Assembly: GCA_963580455.1 (NCBI GenBank)
Contig: OY756961.1
Coordinates: forward strand, 8,661,001-8,725,000
Length of the DNA stretch: 64,000 nucleotides
Direction of reading: 5' to 3'
DNA from: Euonymus europaeus
Lineage: Eukaryota > Streptophyta > Magnoliopsida > Celastrales > Celastraceae
In this document: piece after piece, positions 33,837 through 45,716 of the stretch
How the letters are laid out: the number at the start of each line of letters is the position of its first letter
How positions within the stretch are numbered: position 1 is the stretch's first letter
Notes under the pieces: generated by a model
What the model saw: only the letters and a program-made list of their open reading frames with translations
Told to the model about the DNA's origin: nothing
Databases searched by the model: none
Position numbers and translations under genes: made by a program

Positions 33837-34828
33837 TTTGTATATATATATACTTCTCTTGCATAACATGATTGGACATGCATTGTAGCTGTTTTAGAAC
33901 TACGGGTATGGACTCGTAGTTTCCTTAGAATATATTTGTGTGACGTTGGATATTGAGGGGCTCATTATTGCCAGGATTGGGATTCCACATTGTGAAGGTA
34001 CATCTATGGTTGTTCGCAGCAAGGTTCAAGGTTTCAGATATTTTTTGGATATTCGTTGATCGGTGCCAAGGTACTATAGGGTGTAGCCATTGATTACTAC
34101 TTTGTTGTGACATTTTAGATGTCATTCTATTATATTGTACTTAATTTCATCATGTAGCCTTATAATTTTGATGACTCTTTATATTTTCCCTACTGAGTTT
34201 TCTGCTCATCTTATTTTCTTTTCTTCTATCCTTCAGGTGAGACTAGTACTGAGAACCAGGCTGCAAAGCAGTAAGAGGCAGCGTGACATGGATGGCCACC
34301 TTGGGAGCACTAGGATTTATATTATAATGTGTTGGATCTTTGTTAGCTATTTTAGTACATTTAGTACTAAGTTTCTGTTGAACATTATGTTACTTATATA
34401 TATATATATATCTATTCGGTATGCATGATGGATGGTCAAGGGTGTATGTCATGTGATCGGAACTCCCGTACTGGGATAATGGACCATGGGACCAGATTTG
34501 TTAACTTTGTTAGTCTTTGACGATAATGATTATGTGATGATGTTTTGCATGTTATTTGCATGTGATTAGGAGGCCTGAGGTGTGAATGTGGTTAGATGGC
34601 TAGAGGCCTTGCTAGGTTGCGGACTTATTTTGAACTGTTATTGGTTGAATTCCTTATATAGATGTGATATGTGACTCCAGGTTAGCTCGTCTGATATATG
34701 GGGAGATGCTTGGGAAATTTTGTTAGAATCTAGGGTTAGGATGATGTGTGGTGAGATCCATAGTGACATTGTAGACGTCAATAGTTATGCACCCGGCTCG
34801 GTGTGTGAAATTTTGGGTCGGAGCGTCA

Positions 34829-36198
34829 AATAAATCATCACCTAATTAATTTTGATAGCGCGATAAATCATTGTCACTTTCTATTTGTGCAAACAAGATT
34901 GATCATATTTACCTAATGTTTTTAGTTATATATTCATTAATGAGTAATGACTAATAAAAATGGGGCAGAAAAATGCTCAGTCTCACTCTTGCATCAAAAT
35001 ATACCTAAAACGCTATTACACACAAAATTATCATTTTTGGGGATCCCCTAAGATATCTAGATCCCCTAAGTCAACTTTTGATAATTGAAAGATTATAGAT
35101 TTTCTAATTCAATCACTAAAGTCCAAATGTTTCGAGTCGATAATTCAAAGTTCAATATGTTCCAAAATGATAACTCGATCGATTTTTATTAGTTTCGGGT
35201 AGTCAACCCTTTAATATGGTGCATTGACCGTTAATTGATTGGTTAATTAAAATGAGTTGTGCTAATGAAGTAAAATGATGATGACGTGACATAGAATGAA
35301 AAATTAACTTTTAAAATCCCAATTTTAAAAATCCTAAATACTTCATCTTCTCCACTGTAAATCCGCCCTTTGACGAGCAACACTGCAAATCCATGTCTAT
35401 ATTGTAATCTCTCTCTTCTATTCTATTAGTCAATTTGAGCTCCTATCACACTAAAATTGTTAGAATTTTTTTGAATTGAATTGTCATAAGTTTCCAAATG
35501 CATAACTAAAAGATACAGGATTAATGAACATTAAACCTGTATTTATTTTTAGGCCTTTAAAATGACTTCTTCTCTTTGAAAGAAAAGATAATTTGGTTTC
35601 TTTGATTTTTTACTCTCAAGAAAGTGCTCACTTCTTTGGTGTTAAAAACTCCTTCCGCGTTCGTTCTTGAAAGAGTGACCATAATTCCTGATTCATAGTA
35701 CTGTTACACTACAATATTACGACATAAAATACGCAACGAAAACATACCGTATTTTGAGACAAATTTGATCCGACGTTGAACTCTAGTCTCACAGAGCTCA
35801 TAGTCAATCCACAAATTATCCCCCTAGGGTTTTAGCCACTAAAACAAGAATAAGTCAATTTGACTTTCTCTTGCCAAGAGAAACCAAATTTTAATTCTGT
35901 TACAATTTATTGAAGTGGTTCCCACGTGAGGTGTTCCACCTCACAACTTATTTTTGATTAATATCAACATATATATTGCTTTTTACACGGCTAGAGTGGC
36001 GTTGAAAGATCTATTTTAATTATTGATGGGGCTAAAATTAGAGAAATATATATAAATCAGTGAAACCACTCAAACCAGTGTAGCCTATTACCTTTTATGG
36101 TTTATTAATCGATAATTTCTGCTGATGTTGAACTTAGTTTCGAAACTACATTGGCTAATTATTACTATGACAGTGGTGGTTTGAAATTTATAAAACTG

Positions 36199-36229
<31 letters not shown>

Positions 36230-37689
36230 ATGCATAATGTTTTGTAACATATGTCATTATATGTATAATTGCATATATGACTGGTCAAACGTGTATAGAA
36301 TTGGTTGTGCCATGATTTTTGGAAAAAAGAAACGAATTTTGTGCTTAAATTTTTTTGGGTCTAGACTGTTCGGTGTTTGCTTTTAACTCCACAACGATTA
36401 AATCCGGATCGAGTAGGGAAGGTCCCAATAAGGGAGTAATGCTCTCCCAACAAGGATTTTTTTTTTCATTCACAAGACTCAAACTCGAGATCTTGCTCAA
36501 GGGGAACAAATACTATGTCACTTGAATAAACCACTTGTTCGTATTTTTGTGCTTAATTAGTGCTGGCCATTGATGGTCAAAGATGATTATGAGAAATAAT
36601 ATTGTCAACATGTTGAATAGCTGGATTGGTGGTGTCCATAGTTTTTTATGCTTGGAAATTTTTTAATTTGGGCGTTACTGTCATAATAATAAGGTGATAT
36701 AATTATTGATTACAGCTTGAATGGTTTGCGGGGTTTTTAAGGAAATGATTAGTAAATTGTAGAAATTAAAGTGACAGCAAATAAATTGATATGTCATAAT
36801 TAGACAATTATTATTTTTCCTTCAATTGGTAACGGTTTCTCTGTGTGGAGTTATTATACTCGGTTTTAAAGGCTACACAAATGGTAGAAATAATTGCTTA
36901 CAACTTGCATGACGTTCCAAAGTCTGATTGATATGGTAACATGCATGCCTTGATTTATGGAAATACAGCATTTTATGATTTGGTTTTAATTTATTGATAT
37001 ATTATAATATATCATTAAATGCTGATTATAAGAAGCCTTAAATAAATTTTAATTGTGAATATAATTAGTTGGCCTGATTATGTGCAGATAATCGTTGGTA
37101 TCATGGGTTCTTAGTTCATATTCTTGCAAGTCCAATTAAACAGGCACGGATGCCAGCCCATGATAATCAACTAATAAGGCCCAAATAGATGAAGTAACAT
37201 GTGAAGAAAAGGCTGGCCCAGATAGAAGGAAGAGAGGTATTGGTAGATGTATGTAACAACTAGTACTAAAAGGATGGATTTGGTAACTACAACATGTGAG
37301 TTACATGTCAGGGTATGACCGCTATTGGTTGAACATGATTGGTTATTTTCATTAGTTCCCAAAGGAGTAGGAGATAATGGCGGCAGCAAGACATGGGGAG
37401 AATCGACTTTGATGAGAGGAGGAATTTTAAGAGGAAAGTATCGAATGAGGAAGGGAGGGGCAGGAAAATTCAAACAAAGGCAAACACAAGCTTACTCAAG
37501 CACAAAGGGACTTGCTACCTAGCATCTTAGATTAAATTCATTGTCATTTACAATTTACAGTATGTCGTTCATCAAAACAACCTTGCATTCATTTATTTTA
37601 TGTCAAGTTTCAATATCAATCATCGTTGTATAAATTGTACTTGGTGTCATTTATTTACTTTTAATCTCAACAAAATTCATTTCAATGGA
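34829..37689. other. AT-rich spacer and probable 5' part of a Tat-type LTR
   Basis: No gene recognised. It contains a (TA)n run at about 36199-36222. The stretch just left of 37690 probably belongs to the same LTR as 42072-42217, interrupted by the CACTA element; its start could not be placed. Confidence 0.4.
36199..36222. repeat. (TA)n microsatellite
   Basis: About 12 uninterrupted TA/AT units. Confidence 0.95.
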
Positions 37690-38249
37690 CACTACAAGAA
37701 AGCAACGATTTAGCGACGGATTTGGACACGAACCAATAATTCGTCCCTAAAACGCCCGTTGCTAATTTTTGCGATGGTTTTTGCCACGGATTTTCCGACG
37801 GCTTTTGTGACGGACTCTTTACGACGGATGTTTTGCGGCGGATATACCGACGGATATTCTGTCTCAGAATGATTTAATTTTTTATTTGTTTTGATTAGCG
37901 ACGGTGTTATTCCGTCGCAAAGTTATTTTTTTTTTTTTTTTGTTTTGCGACGGAATATCCGTGACAAAACATTAAAAAAAATTTAAAAAAAATAAATGAA
38001 AACTACTATATTTTGATTCCAAATTGATTTTAATTCGAAATTTTTATTTTTATTTTCTTTTTGGGATAATTGTTTATTTATTGCTTATTTAATATTTAAA
38101 TTTATAATATTGGAAATACAATCCAGTTATGTTGATAACTGGACTAACAATACTTATAAATCAAATGCATTAAAAATACTTATAGATTAAAAAGTTTTCA
38201 AACTATTTATTAAAATAAAACTTGTCTCGAAATTAAAAACAAGCTACTC

Positions 38250-39966
38250 GTCTTCGGAATACTCATCGGAGGACTCAAGTTCACGGTTGTTGGGATTATC
38301 AATAAAAGCAGTTGGTGGTGCCATTGATTGAGGGAAATATTGCTGCTGCTGTTGCTGGAACTGTACTGCATCTACTGCTGCATCTGCTCTTGCAATCGAA
38401 ACATATGCTCTTGTGTCTGCTGTTGTGTCTGTTGTTGCTCCTGCAACTGCTGCTGGAGATGTGCTACTTGATCAATTAACTCGGAGTTCATCCGAGCCAC
38501 ACGCTCTTCTATTTCTTGTTGTAGCTCATGCTCATTTCGAAATGCTCCAGAGCGCTCGCTAGGTGCAGATGGATAATGCATGCGGCATCCCTCTGATCCA
38601 AGTCCATAGACTTGTCCCTTTTTACTTATCCCGCCAACTGCCTTTAAAAATATAACATCATTGTCTATCGACGATGATTCACTGGATGCGATTTCTCTGA
38701 GTTCATAAAATTTCGCTTGTTTCAAAAGTAAAAATAAATAAATTACAATATTGTACTAAAATAAGTTAACAGTTATAAAAAGTAAATTTGGCACTTACAG
38801 CTAGTTCAGCAGCCCGAGAATCAACAAATTCTCCCGTGTCCTTTCGTTGATGGGTGAGTAGGAATAGCTCGAAGCTGTCAAGTGATCTCCCCTCTTTTTC
38901 TTCCTACAATATTAATTGAAAAGCCAAGTTTGTTTCAATTAAATCCACTTAAACAATTAAAAAACAAAGTTTTTAAATTATAAGATTTTACCGTTCTCCT
39001 ACGATGCTCGGTGGAGGGAATGGAGCCCCCAATATGGACACTACCCCCAGTTGATGAGGATCGATTCATCTTTCCCTTTTCTCTTCTTATCCTGTACTCC
39101 TCAATCTCCCAAAACTTATCAAGCTCCTCCCTCACATTTTCAGGTATCCATCTTCCCTTATCCTCACCACTTTGAACCTTTTGCATTATGCCTCGCATCA
39201 ATGCAGCACTCTTTGAATTCCACTCTTTTTTAATCACAAAATCGTCAACGGGTTCCCACTTATACAACTTCTAAAAAGTTATAACATGACCAACACTTCA
39301 AAATTAGCACCATACAAAAATTGTAATACAATTCCAATAAAGGATTAAAAATTACCTTGAACTCTTGGAAATAATAATTTTTTTGTGTCTCATCCATAGT
39401 CGATCAATCCGCAAAGACTCTATCAAACTTGCTCTTTATTATTCCAGAAATCCTTCTGTGTACACTACTTGGCTAAAACCTAGAAAGTAAAAAAAGTGTA
39501 GTACACATTAATAATGTAAATATTTTTGCAATTAAATAAACTTAAAAAAATGAAAAGTGTACTTACCCCGCACCGATATGTGCTTGTATCCAAATTCGTC
39601 TATCCGTCGATGAGCTACTTGCATGTGTAGGAGGCTGAGACTGAGGTGGGTAGCATGTGTAGGAGGCTCAGGCTGGGTGTTTGGATTTAATGGAATTGTG
39701 GGTGGGGCTAGGGCAGGGTTGGTTTCATTCACTGGAAAGAGAGGAGCTTGTTGTGTATCCTCCAACTGATGGCTTAATAATCTGGAATTGACAGATGAAG
39801 GGGACTGAGAACTAGAACTTCTCCCACAAGAACTAGATTGTACCACGACCACCATGGTGAGGAATACGACCACTAGGGTGAGGAATGCGAGCACTAGATT
39901 GAGGAACACGACTTCTACCTCGACCGGATGGTGTTCGACCTTGACCTCTTGAATGATGACTATCCA
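38250..39966 (-). pseudogene. TNPA-like second protein of the CACTA element (Transposase_24 type)
   Basis: Minus strand: ATG at 39966 (MDSHHSRGQGRTPSGRGRS), a stop/frame shift near 39838, and Ser/Pro/Gln-rich sequence to about 39560. Pieces of the conserved Ptta/En/Spm domain follow: KLYKWEPVDDFVIKKEWNSK, then WIPENVREELDKFW, then KMNRSSSTGGSVHIGGS (39270-38990). After likely introns come RSLDSFELFLLTHQRKDTG (about 38890) and a Gln-rich coiled-coil-like tail (QQLQEQQQTQQQTQ, about 38430). In En/Spm such proteins bind the subterminal repeats. The frame break in the first exon suggests it is not translated whole. Confidence 0.72.
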
Positions 39967-40337
39967 TCTGTAGAAGTAATCAATCACAGCTTGAAGAGTT
40001 TGCAAGTCAACAAAGTCAGCGATTTAAACCGATTAATAATTCATAGCACAATTCATAGCACACAGATTCTGTCACAATTTAATCCAATTCTAAACTAAAC
40101 ATTTCATTATACTACGTCATTCATTACTTATTTCAACAGCTGCATCCTATTAACATAGCATATAAATAAAATCCTCGACTGATAATTTAATAGTACAGCT
40201 CCTTTGAACTGAAGAGGTAACAAATATCAAAGTCACTAAAATGGATTTCTATCAATCAAATTAAATAAGGCCAGCATAAAAATGTCTCTATAACTTAGCC
40301 ACCTTAATTGACTAGACTTCTAAATGACCCATATCAC

Positions 40338-40988
40338 TTATTTGCTATTGTCAATTGGCATCATCTCTTTCATAAGCTGTGCAACCTCATTGAAACAACC
40401 CTGGGGCATATTATAATCAGATTTAATGTTTAGAAGCCTCATTGAAGCTGACAATTCCAAATGTGACTCACATCCATCATACAATGGTGCTTGGGCAGCA
40501 GACAACATTTCAAAAAAACTTTGTGCTTCAGGATTAGGCGGTTCATTCACAAATTGTTGGTTGTAATTATCTTCTTGTAGCATCTCAGCCCCAACATCCG
40601 GTCCCGCAGCATCCATTTCCATCTACTCATATCCATTAAAATTATTTCTACCATCGCGTTCCCAATAATAATTTCTTGCATCTGTTGGTTCATCAACATC
40701 ATATGGGGTAATTTCAAGCATCTCTTCACCATGAGCTGTCCAATAATAATATTCATCCTGAAAACCATTTCTACATAAGTGCACTCTAACTTCCTGCAAA
40801 TCGAAGAATCTTCTGCATTTGCATCGACTACATGGACATCTTATTGTTCCTGTATTATGAAATTGAGTATTATTTGCAGATGCAAAAGCTACAAATTCCT
40901 CAAGCCCATTCAAAAACTCATGTGTAATTCCTACTCGATTTGGTCCCACTCGATTATACATCCATAAACGATACTCAGGTACATCCAT
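40338..40988 (-). pseudogene. TNPD transposase, N-terminal fragment with an in-frame stop
   Basis: ATG at 40988 follows a plausible acceptor (TTATGTAG). The N-terminal transposase-associated domain is clear: DVPEYRLWMYNRVGPNRVG, ITHEFLNGLEEFVAFA, the CPCSRCKCRRFFDLQEVRVH cysteine cluster and FQDEYYYWTAHGEE. A TAG at 40623-40625 interrupts the frame; the same frame continues as MEMDAAGPDVGAEMLQ to NEVAQLMKEMMPIDNSK and stops at 40338. The large catalytic Transposase_21 part is deleted, so this copy could move only with help from another element. Confidence 0.85.
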
Positions 40989-42071
40989 TATTTTAAAATC
41001 ACCTACATAAATAAATTTGAAATAAATCAACAATAAAAATAACACTAAAATAAAACAATCAACTATAAAAATAACACTGAAATTTACTACACATACTTTA
41101 AAATTTCTGTTATAACAACCACTACTTCTCATCCTCTAAAATTGAAAACATTTTATTTACAAAAAAAATAGATAATAATTATAACAATAAATAAATTTCT
41201 ACATATTAACACACAATATGTGCTTAAACATTTTATTTAATTACTATAAAAAATCGTAGTAATTAAATAATGACAACAAGAAATAAATTCCTACATTAAC
41301 ACAGATTATATGCTTATATAGACATTTTATTTACCAAAAACATGCATAATAATCAAATAATAACAAAAATAAATAAATTCCTACATATTAACACTGAATA
41401 TGGGCTTAGATATGATGAACTTAAGTGGATTGAGATTATGAATTCGGAAAATTCAAAATATTTTATTCACTAAAAAATGCATAAAAAAATGAAAATAATA
41501 AATAAATTCTTACCTATTAACACGGGATATCTGACTCAAATGATGAACTTGAATTTAAATTGAGATGGCAAGTTCGAATCTTCAACTAATGAAGTTGGAA
41601 AAACTCTCCACGGTTTTGCTCTCAACTGGACGATTTCCCTGTATTTTGCATCTGGTATGGAATAAGAAGCAAACTGTCGGTGAAATGATTAATTTTTTTT
41701 GTTAGATACTCCTTTTGAGACGGAATTGCGTGACGTCGCTATGTTGCAACAGAAATTGAGACGGAAAAGCATATAGCACGGCAGTACAAGTTCAAAGTGG
41801 GAGAATTTAGCTACGGAATATATTTCGTCACTAATTAGCGACAACTTTTGTTACTCGCACGGATTTCAATAATTAAGTTGTGGCGGAACTGTGACGGAAA
41901 CATTTTGCCACGGAATATTCCGTGGCAAATTCCGTCTCCAAAATTACATATTTATAATAAAAATTTTGGGATGGAAAAAGTTACTTTTTCCGTCGCAAAA
42001 TTTAACTTTGTGACGGATTATTCTTTCGTCGCAAAAAGCCGCCGCGAAATCAATCTTCTGTTGTAGTGGGA

Positions 42072-42217
42072 GTTTAGGAATGCAAGATTACTAAGGTCCC
42101 AATGTAATTTGTACTTTGATTTGATTAGATCATATAGTAACTGGTGTATATTTATTGTTTATAGTTGAGAGACTTCAATCTCTGGCACACCTGCAACTTC
42201 ACCATTTTGGGCTAACA
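42072..42217 (+). repeat. 3' end of the 5' LTR of a Tat-type element
   Basis: Ends GGGCTAACA seven bases before a primer site. The left part of this LTR lies beyond the CACTA insertion, so its length is unknown. Confidence 0.5.
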
Positions 42218-42289
42218 ACCTTTTTGGCACACCTGGTGAGACCTAAAAGAACAAAATCAATGGCACCACGAACTCGCACTTCGGGAAAG

Positions 42290-44145
42290 ACACAATAAAT
42301 GAAAATGATGATGAACATGAGAACGTGCCAACGATGAACAATACTGTGAATATCGCCACTGATGGTGATAGTGAAGAAAATCTAGAACAGATTGACAAAC
42401 CAACAGACTTATCTGAAAAGGCCACTATTATGTTTGAGCATCTTGCTAAGACATTGAGAAATATGTAAGTGCGCTCAAACATGACAATTGAAAGTGTGGT
42501 GAAACAGGTGGAACATAAGTTTGAGCAAAAATTAGAAGAACTAGTCAAGCGCGGGGGGGGGGGGGGTGGACATCCTTCAAAACCAAGAAGCAATCACATA
42601 GAAGTGACTCTTCCCCATTACACACCACTGCCACTGAGGTCAACAGCCAATGGTTAGGACTTTCGATCAAACATAAATGGAAACACCAACCCAACGAATC
42701 ATCGAGTCATCTATATGTCAGCTAAGGTAGTAGAAAACAACTCATGGAATGCTATCGTTGGAGGAGGCATAGGGGAAAATTCTAACACTCAATGGATCTA
42801 GCCTACTATTCATCGTAGTTGCCACCAGTAGACTTGGATGCGGTCAGATAAGTCGTACAAGAGCTTTATGGCCAGGGCTAAAGGTAAATGGGCCAACCTG
42901 AATATCATAAGCCCTACCCAACAACAGCAAATCGTGAGAACCTTATCCACAAGGATTTAGTATACCATACTTCATCTCATTTGCTGAAGAAAAAGGATTC
43001 TCCACCGTAGAACATATTGGCCATTTCACAATGAAATATGGAGAACTTGCCAATTACAAAAACTTCGATAATCTCAGGCTCAGGTTATTTCCTAATTCTT
43101 TGACAAGGGCTGCTTTCACTTTGTACTCGACATTGCCAAGGAAATCCATCAACACTTGGTGGGAAATGGAGCGATCGTTCCATACTCAATTATTTCGAGC
43201 TTAACTAGAAGTGTTCATCGTCGAATTATCAAGATTGGTACAAAAGCCTGGTGAAACCACTAATGCCTACATTGCTTGCTTTAAGAAACTGAGAAACAGG
43301 TGCTGCATTTATCTACCAGAGTCAAAATTTGTCAAGATGACTTAGCGGGGATTGGATATCAAACTTTGGAAAAAATTCAGAGGTATGAAATTTTATGACT
43401 TCTATGAAATGGTAGCAAAAGTAGCTAAATATGAGTTATTGAAAGAAGAAGGGAGGAGGAAGAAGTCTTCTTTCGGGACTCAATATTAGGAGGTAAAAAT
43501 GACTACTACTAAAATCACATCAGAGAAGAAAATATGGATTTGTCTCGCATTAGCTAAACCCAAATTGGCTGAGACAATGAAGAAAAAACCTATTGGTAGT
43601 AATACTAATTATACTTTTGACATCTCCAAAATAGAGGAAATCTTTGACTTTTAAGGCAGAAAACGTTTGTGACATTTCTAGCAGGACACGAGATACCATC
43701 TTTTGAAGAGATAAAAGAGAAGGACTATTGCAAATATCATGATGTGTGGTCTTATGCCACCAACAACTGTTAGACCTTAAAGATTACGATCCAGGAAAAG
43801 ATAAAAAAGGCATTTTTGCGATTCCCTAAAAAGGATGCCATGTTAATTGACGAAGATCCATTTCCTCTGGTGGCAACAACCATACATGCTATTGACATGG
43901 ATCTAGGGGACTATCTAGAAATCAAGAGAAAGCTGAAGAAGAAGTTACAAACGTGGGAACCCAAAGCCTATGTTCCTCAAAATCGCCAGACTCACAACCA
44001 AACTCATAAAGAGAAAAGCAGATGGGACCATTCAAGAGTGGTTTTTGTTAAGCCGTCAGCCAATACTACCCCAGGAAAATGGCAACTAGTGAAACATAAA
44101 AAGTTCTCATCACCTTTGGCCAGAACCCAATTAAAAAGAAAGTGA
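42290..44145 (+). pseudogene. Tat-type gag remnant
   Basis: Pieces in order: EENLEQIDKPTDLSEKATIM and VEHKFEQKLEELVKRG (broken by a 14-base G run at 42553-42566), then FSTVEHIGHFTMKYGELANY, LRLRLFPNSLTRAAFTLYS, INTWWEMERSFHTQLF, QKPGETTNAYIACFKKLRNR (about 43000-43300), then YCKYHDVWSYATNNC and the 43816-44145 frame (MRFPKKDAMLIDEDPFPLVA). This is the Tat/Retand gag layout. Several stops and frame changes make it non-functional. Confidence 0.78.
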
Positions 44146-44372
44146 AGGCAGTATGCTTCTTGCATGCAAAGTTTATGTGGCACCGAACGACCGTTGGCCA
44201 AACGTAGGATTTGGATATGGGTTTGTAAGGAAAGCAAGGTTGAAGATTGTTAGCCAACAAAACCAGAGCAACCACCTGCGAAGCAGTTCAGGGTTGAAAA
44301 GAAATTCAGGTACCATATGATTATGCTACTCCCATCTAAGTTTTACCATCTATCTGGCAGGCAAAGAAGCAG

Positions 44373-44734
44373 ATGAAAGAAAAAGACATGACAAAGTTAG
44401 AGTCATCAACGAAGAAAGGTCACCCCTTTAGCTTTGTGACGGTACAAACAATGGATGAAGAAATTCCAAAACGAGTGGTCCTAGAGAAACCTTCTATCCA
44501 AATGTCACAACATATCAAACCCTTGTATGTCAAAGCATGGATGAATGGGCAACCTATTGACAGAGCACTAGTGGATAATGGCTCAGCAGTCAACACTATC
44601 CCACGATCGGTACTCAGAGTGTTAGGTAAAAATGAATCTGATTTGATCCCAACGGATGTAACAATGGCAAGTTTTACTGGAGAAATTGCTAAGGCGATCA
44701 AAATATTAGCGGTAGATCTCATAGTTGGACAATA
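44373..44734 (+). pseudogene. Tat-type aspartic protease remnant
   Basis: The frame includes HIKPLYVKAWMNGQPIDRAL, VDNGSAVNTIPRSVL and GKNESDLIPTDVTMASFTGE. The active-site motif reads VDNGSAVN, the usual Tat variant being close to VDGGSAVN. It ends in a TAG at 44732-44734, where the family normally continues. Confidence 0.75.
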
Positions 44735-45056
44735 GTCTTCTATGATAGCCTTTTTTGTTATTAATAGTTAGGCCAACTATCACACTTTACTCGGAAGAGA
44801 CTTGATTCAATCCAATTGGTGTATCCCATCATCTATGCACTAGCTCTTAGTATGTTGGAGAGGAAATGATGTGGAGATTATTTGGGCAGATTATCACCCG
44901 TTCAGTGTTGCTTCGGATCACATGGAAGCTCATTATTACCATGCTGAATGTGGTTATTACCATGCTAAATGTGGTCCAATCTAATTCACCACAAAGAAAG
45001 AAGAGACGCAGAAAACTGTAGAGCAACTATTACAACCAACAACCACACCAAAAGAT

Positions 45057-45716
45057 ATGTATGTTATGCCCATTACTAATATGCTTATAGATGGCGTGTC
45101 CCAACATGAGTTACTATCTATGATGGATGACTTTTCTAGATACAACCAAATCTTCATAGCAAAAGAAGATGTTCCTAAAACAACATTCAGGTGCCCAAGA
45201 GCATTAGGCACATATGAATGGATAGTAATGCCATTTGGCTTGAAGAACACTGGAGCCACCTACCAACATGCAATGATCACGATTTTCCACGATTTGATCA
45301 GCAGGAAGCTAGAAGTATATATTGACGAAATCATCATAAAATTGGTAAAATCTAGCGATTATCTTGTTGATCTTAGATTAGCATTTGAGAGAATGAGACA
45401 GTACCATCTGAAGCTCAATCCTTTTATATGTGCATTCGGTGTTAAGGTCGCCAATTTCCTGGGCTTTCTAGTTCATCAGAGAGGTATGAAAGTCGTTCAA
45501 AATAAGACCAAGGCTATCTGTTAATTGCAACCACCAAAAAAATAAGTAACAACTCCAAAGTTTTCTTGGATAGGTAAACTACCTCAGAAGGTTTGTATTT
45601 AACCTTGCAAGTAAAACCAAAGTATTCTTAGAGTTGTTAAAATTGAAGAGAGAAGCCACCTTTAGATGGGAGTCAAAACATTACGAGACATTTCAAACTA
45701 TCAAATATGAAAATAT
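45057..45716 (+). pseudogene. Tat-type reverse transcriptase fragment, YIDD changed to YIDE
   Basis: The frame begins MYVMPITNMLIDGVSQHELL and continues FSRYNQIFIAKEDVPKTTF, GTYEWIVMPFGLKNTGATYQ, EVYIDEIIIK, FERMRQYHLKLNPFICAFG and NFLGFLVHQRGMKV, with a stop at 45522. Broken frames then match the thumb/connection (RRFVFNLASKT-like). The catalytic YIDD box has lost its second Asp (YIDE), and the finger part of RT is missing. Confidence 0.85.

Larger units (their letters stand above)
30711..34828 (+). repeat. Solo LTR, Del/Tekay-like family, copy 2, split by a Mutator-like element
   Basis: Begins TGTGAAACCTCGACCCAAAA and ends TTTTGGGTCGGAGCGTCA. Without the insert at 31920-33836 it is about 2.2 kb, close to copy 1 at 22854-24927. 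Near its end it has CTACTGAGTTTTCTGCTCA and GACATGGATGGCCACC, matching copy 1. It has no primer site or gag downstream. Confidence 0.7.
37690..42068 (-). mobile_element. CACTA (En/Spm) transposon, 4379 bp, with 3-bp duplication
   Basis: The left end CACTACAAGAAA and the right end (minus) CACTACAACAGAAG carry the CACTA signature. GGA on both sides (37687-37689, 42069-42071) is the 3-bp duplication. Both subterminal regions (to about 37980 and from about 41700) are packed with GCGACGGA/TCCGTCGC words in both orientations, the TNPA-type binding-site layout. Coding remains on the minus strand are a TNPD start and a TNPA-like gene. The 41130-41560 part is AT-rich non-coding sequence. Confidence 0.93.
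42218..45716 (+). mobile_element. Decayed Tat/Ogre-type Ty3 element: primer site, gag, protease, RT
   Basis: Primer site TGGCACACCTGGTGAGACC (42225-42243) looks like a tRNA-Arg type site with CG to CA decay. A gag with stops (about 42290-44145), a protease (44373-44734) and an RT piece (45057-45716) follow on the plus strand. The protease-to-RT interval is about 320 bp, so the first part of RT is deleted. The element is cut at about 45716, where the minus-strand Athila-type element begins. Confidence 0.8.
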
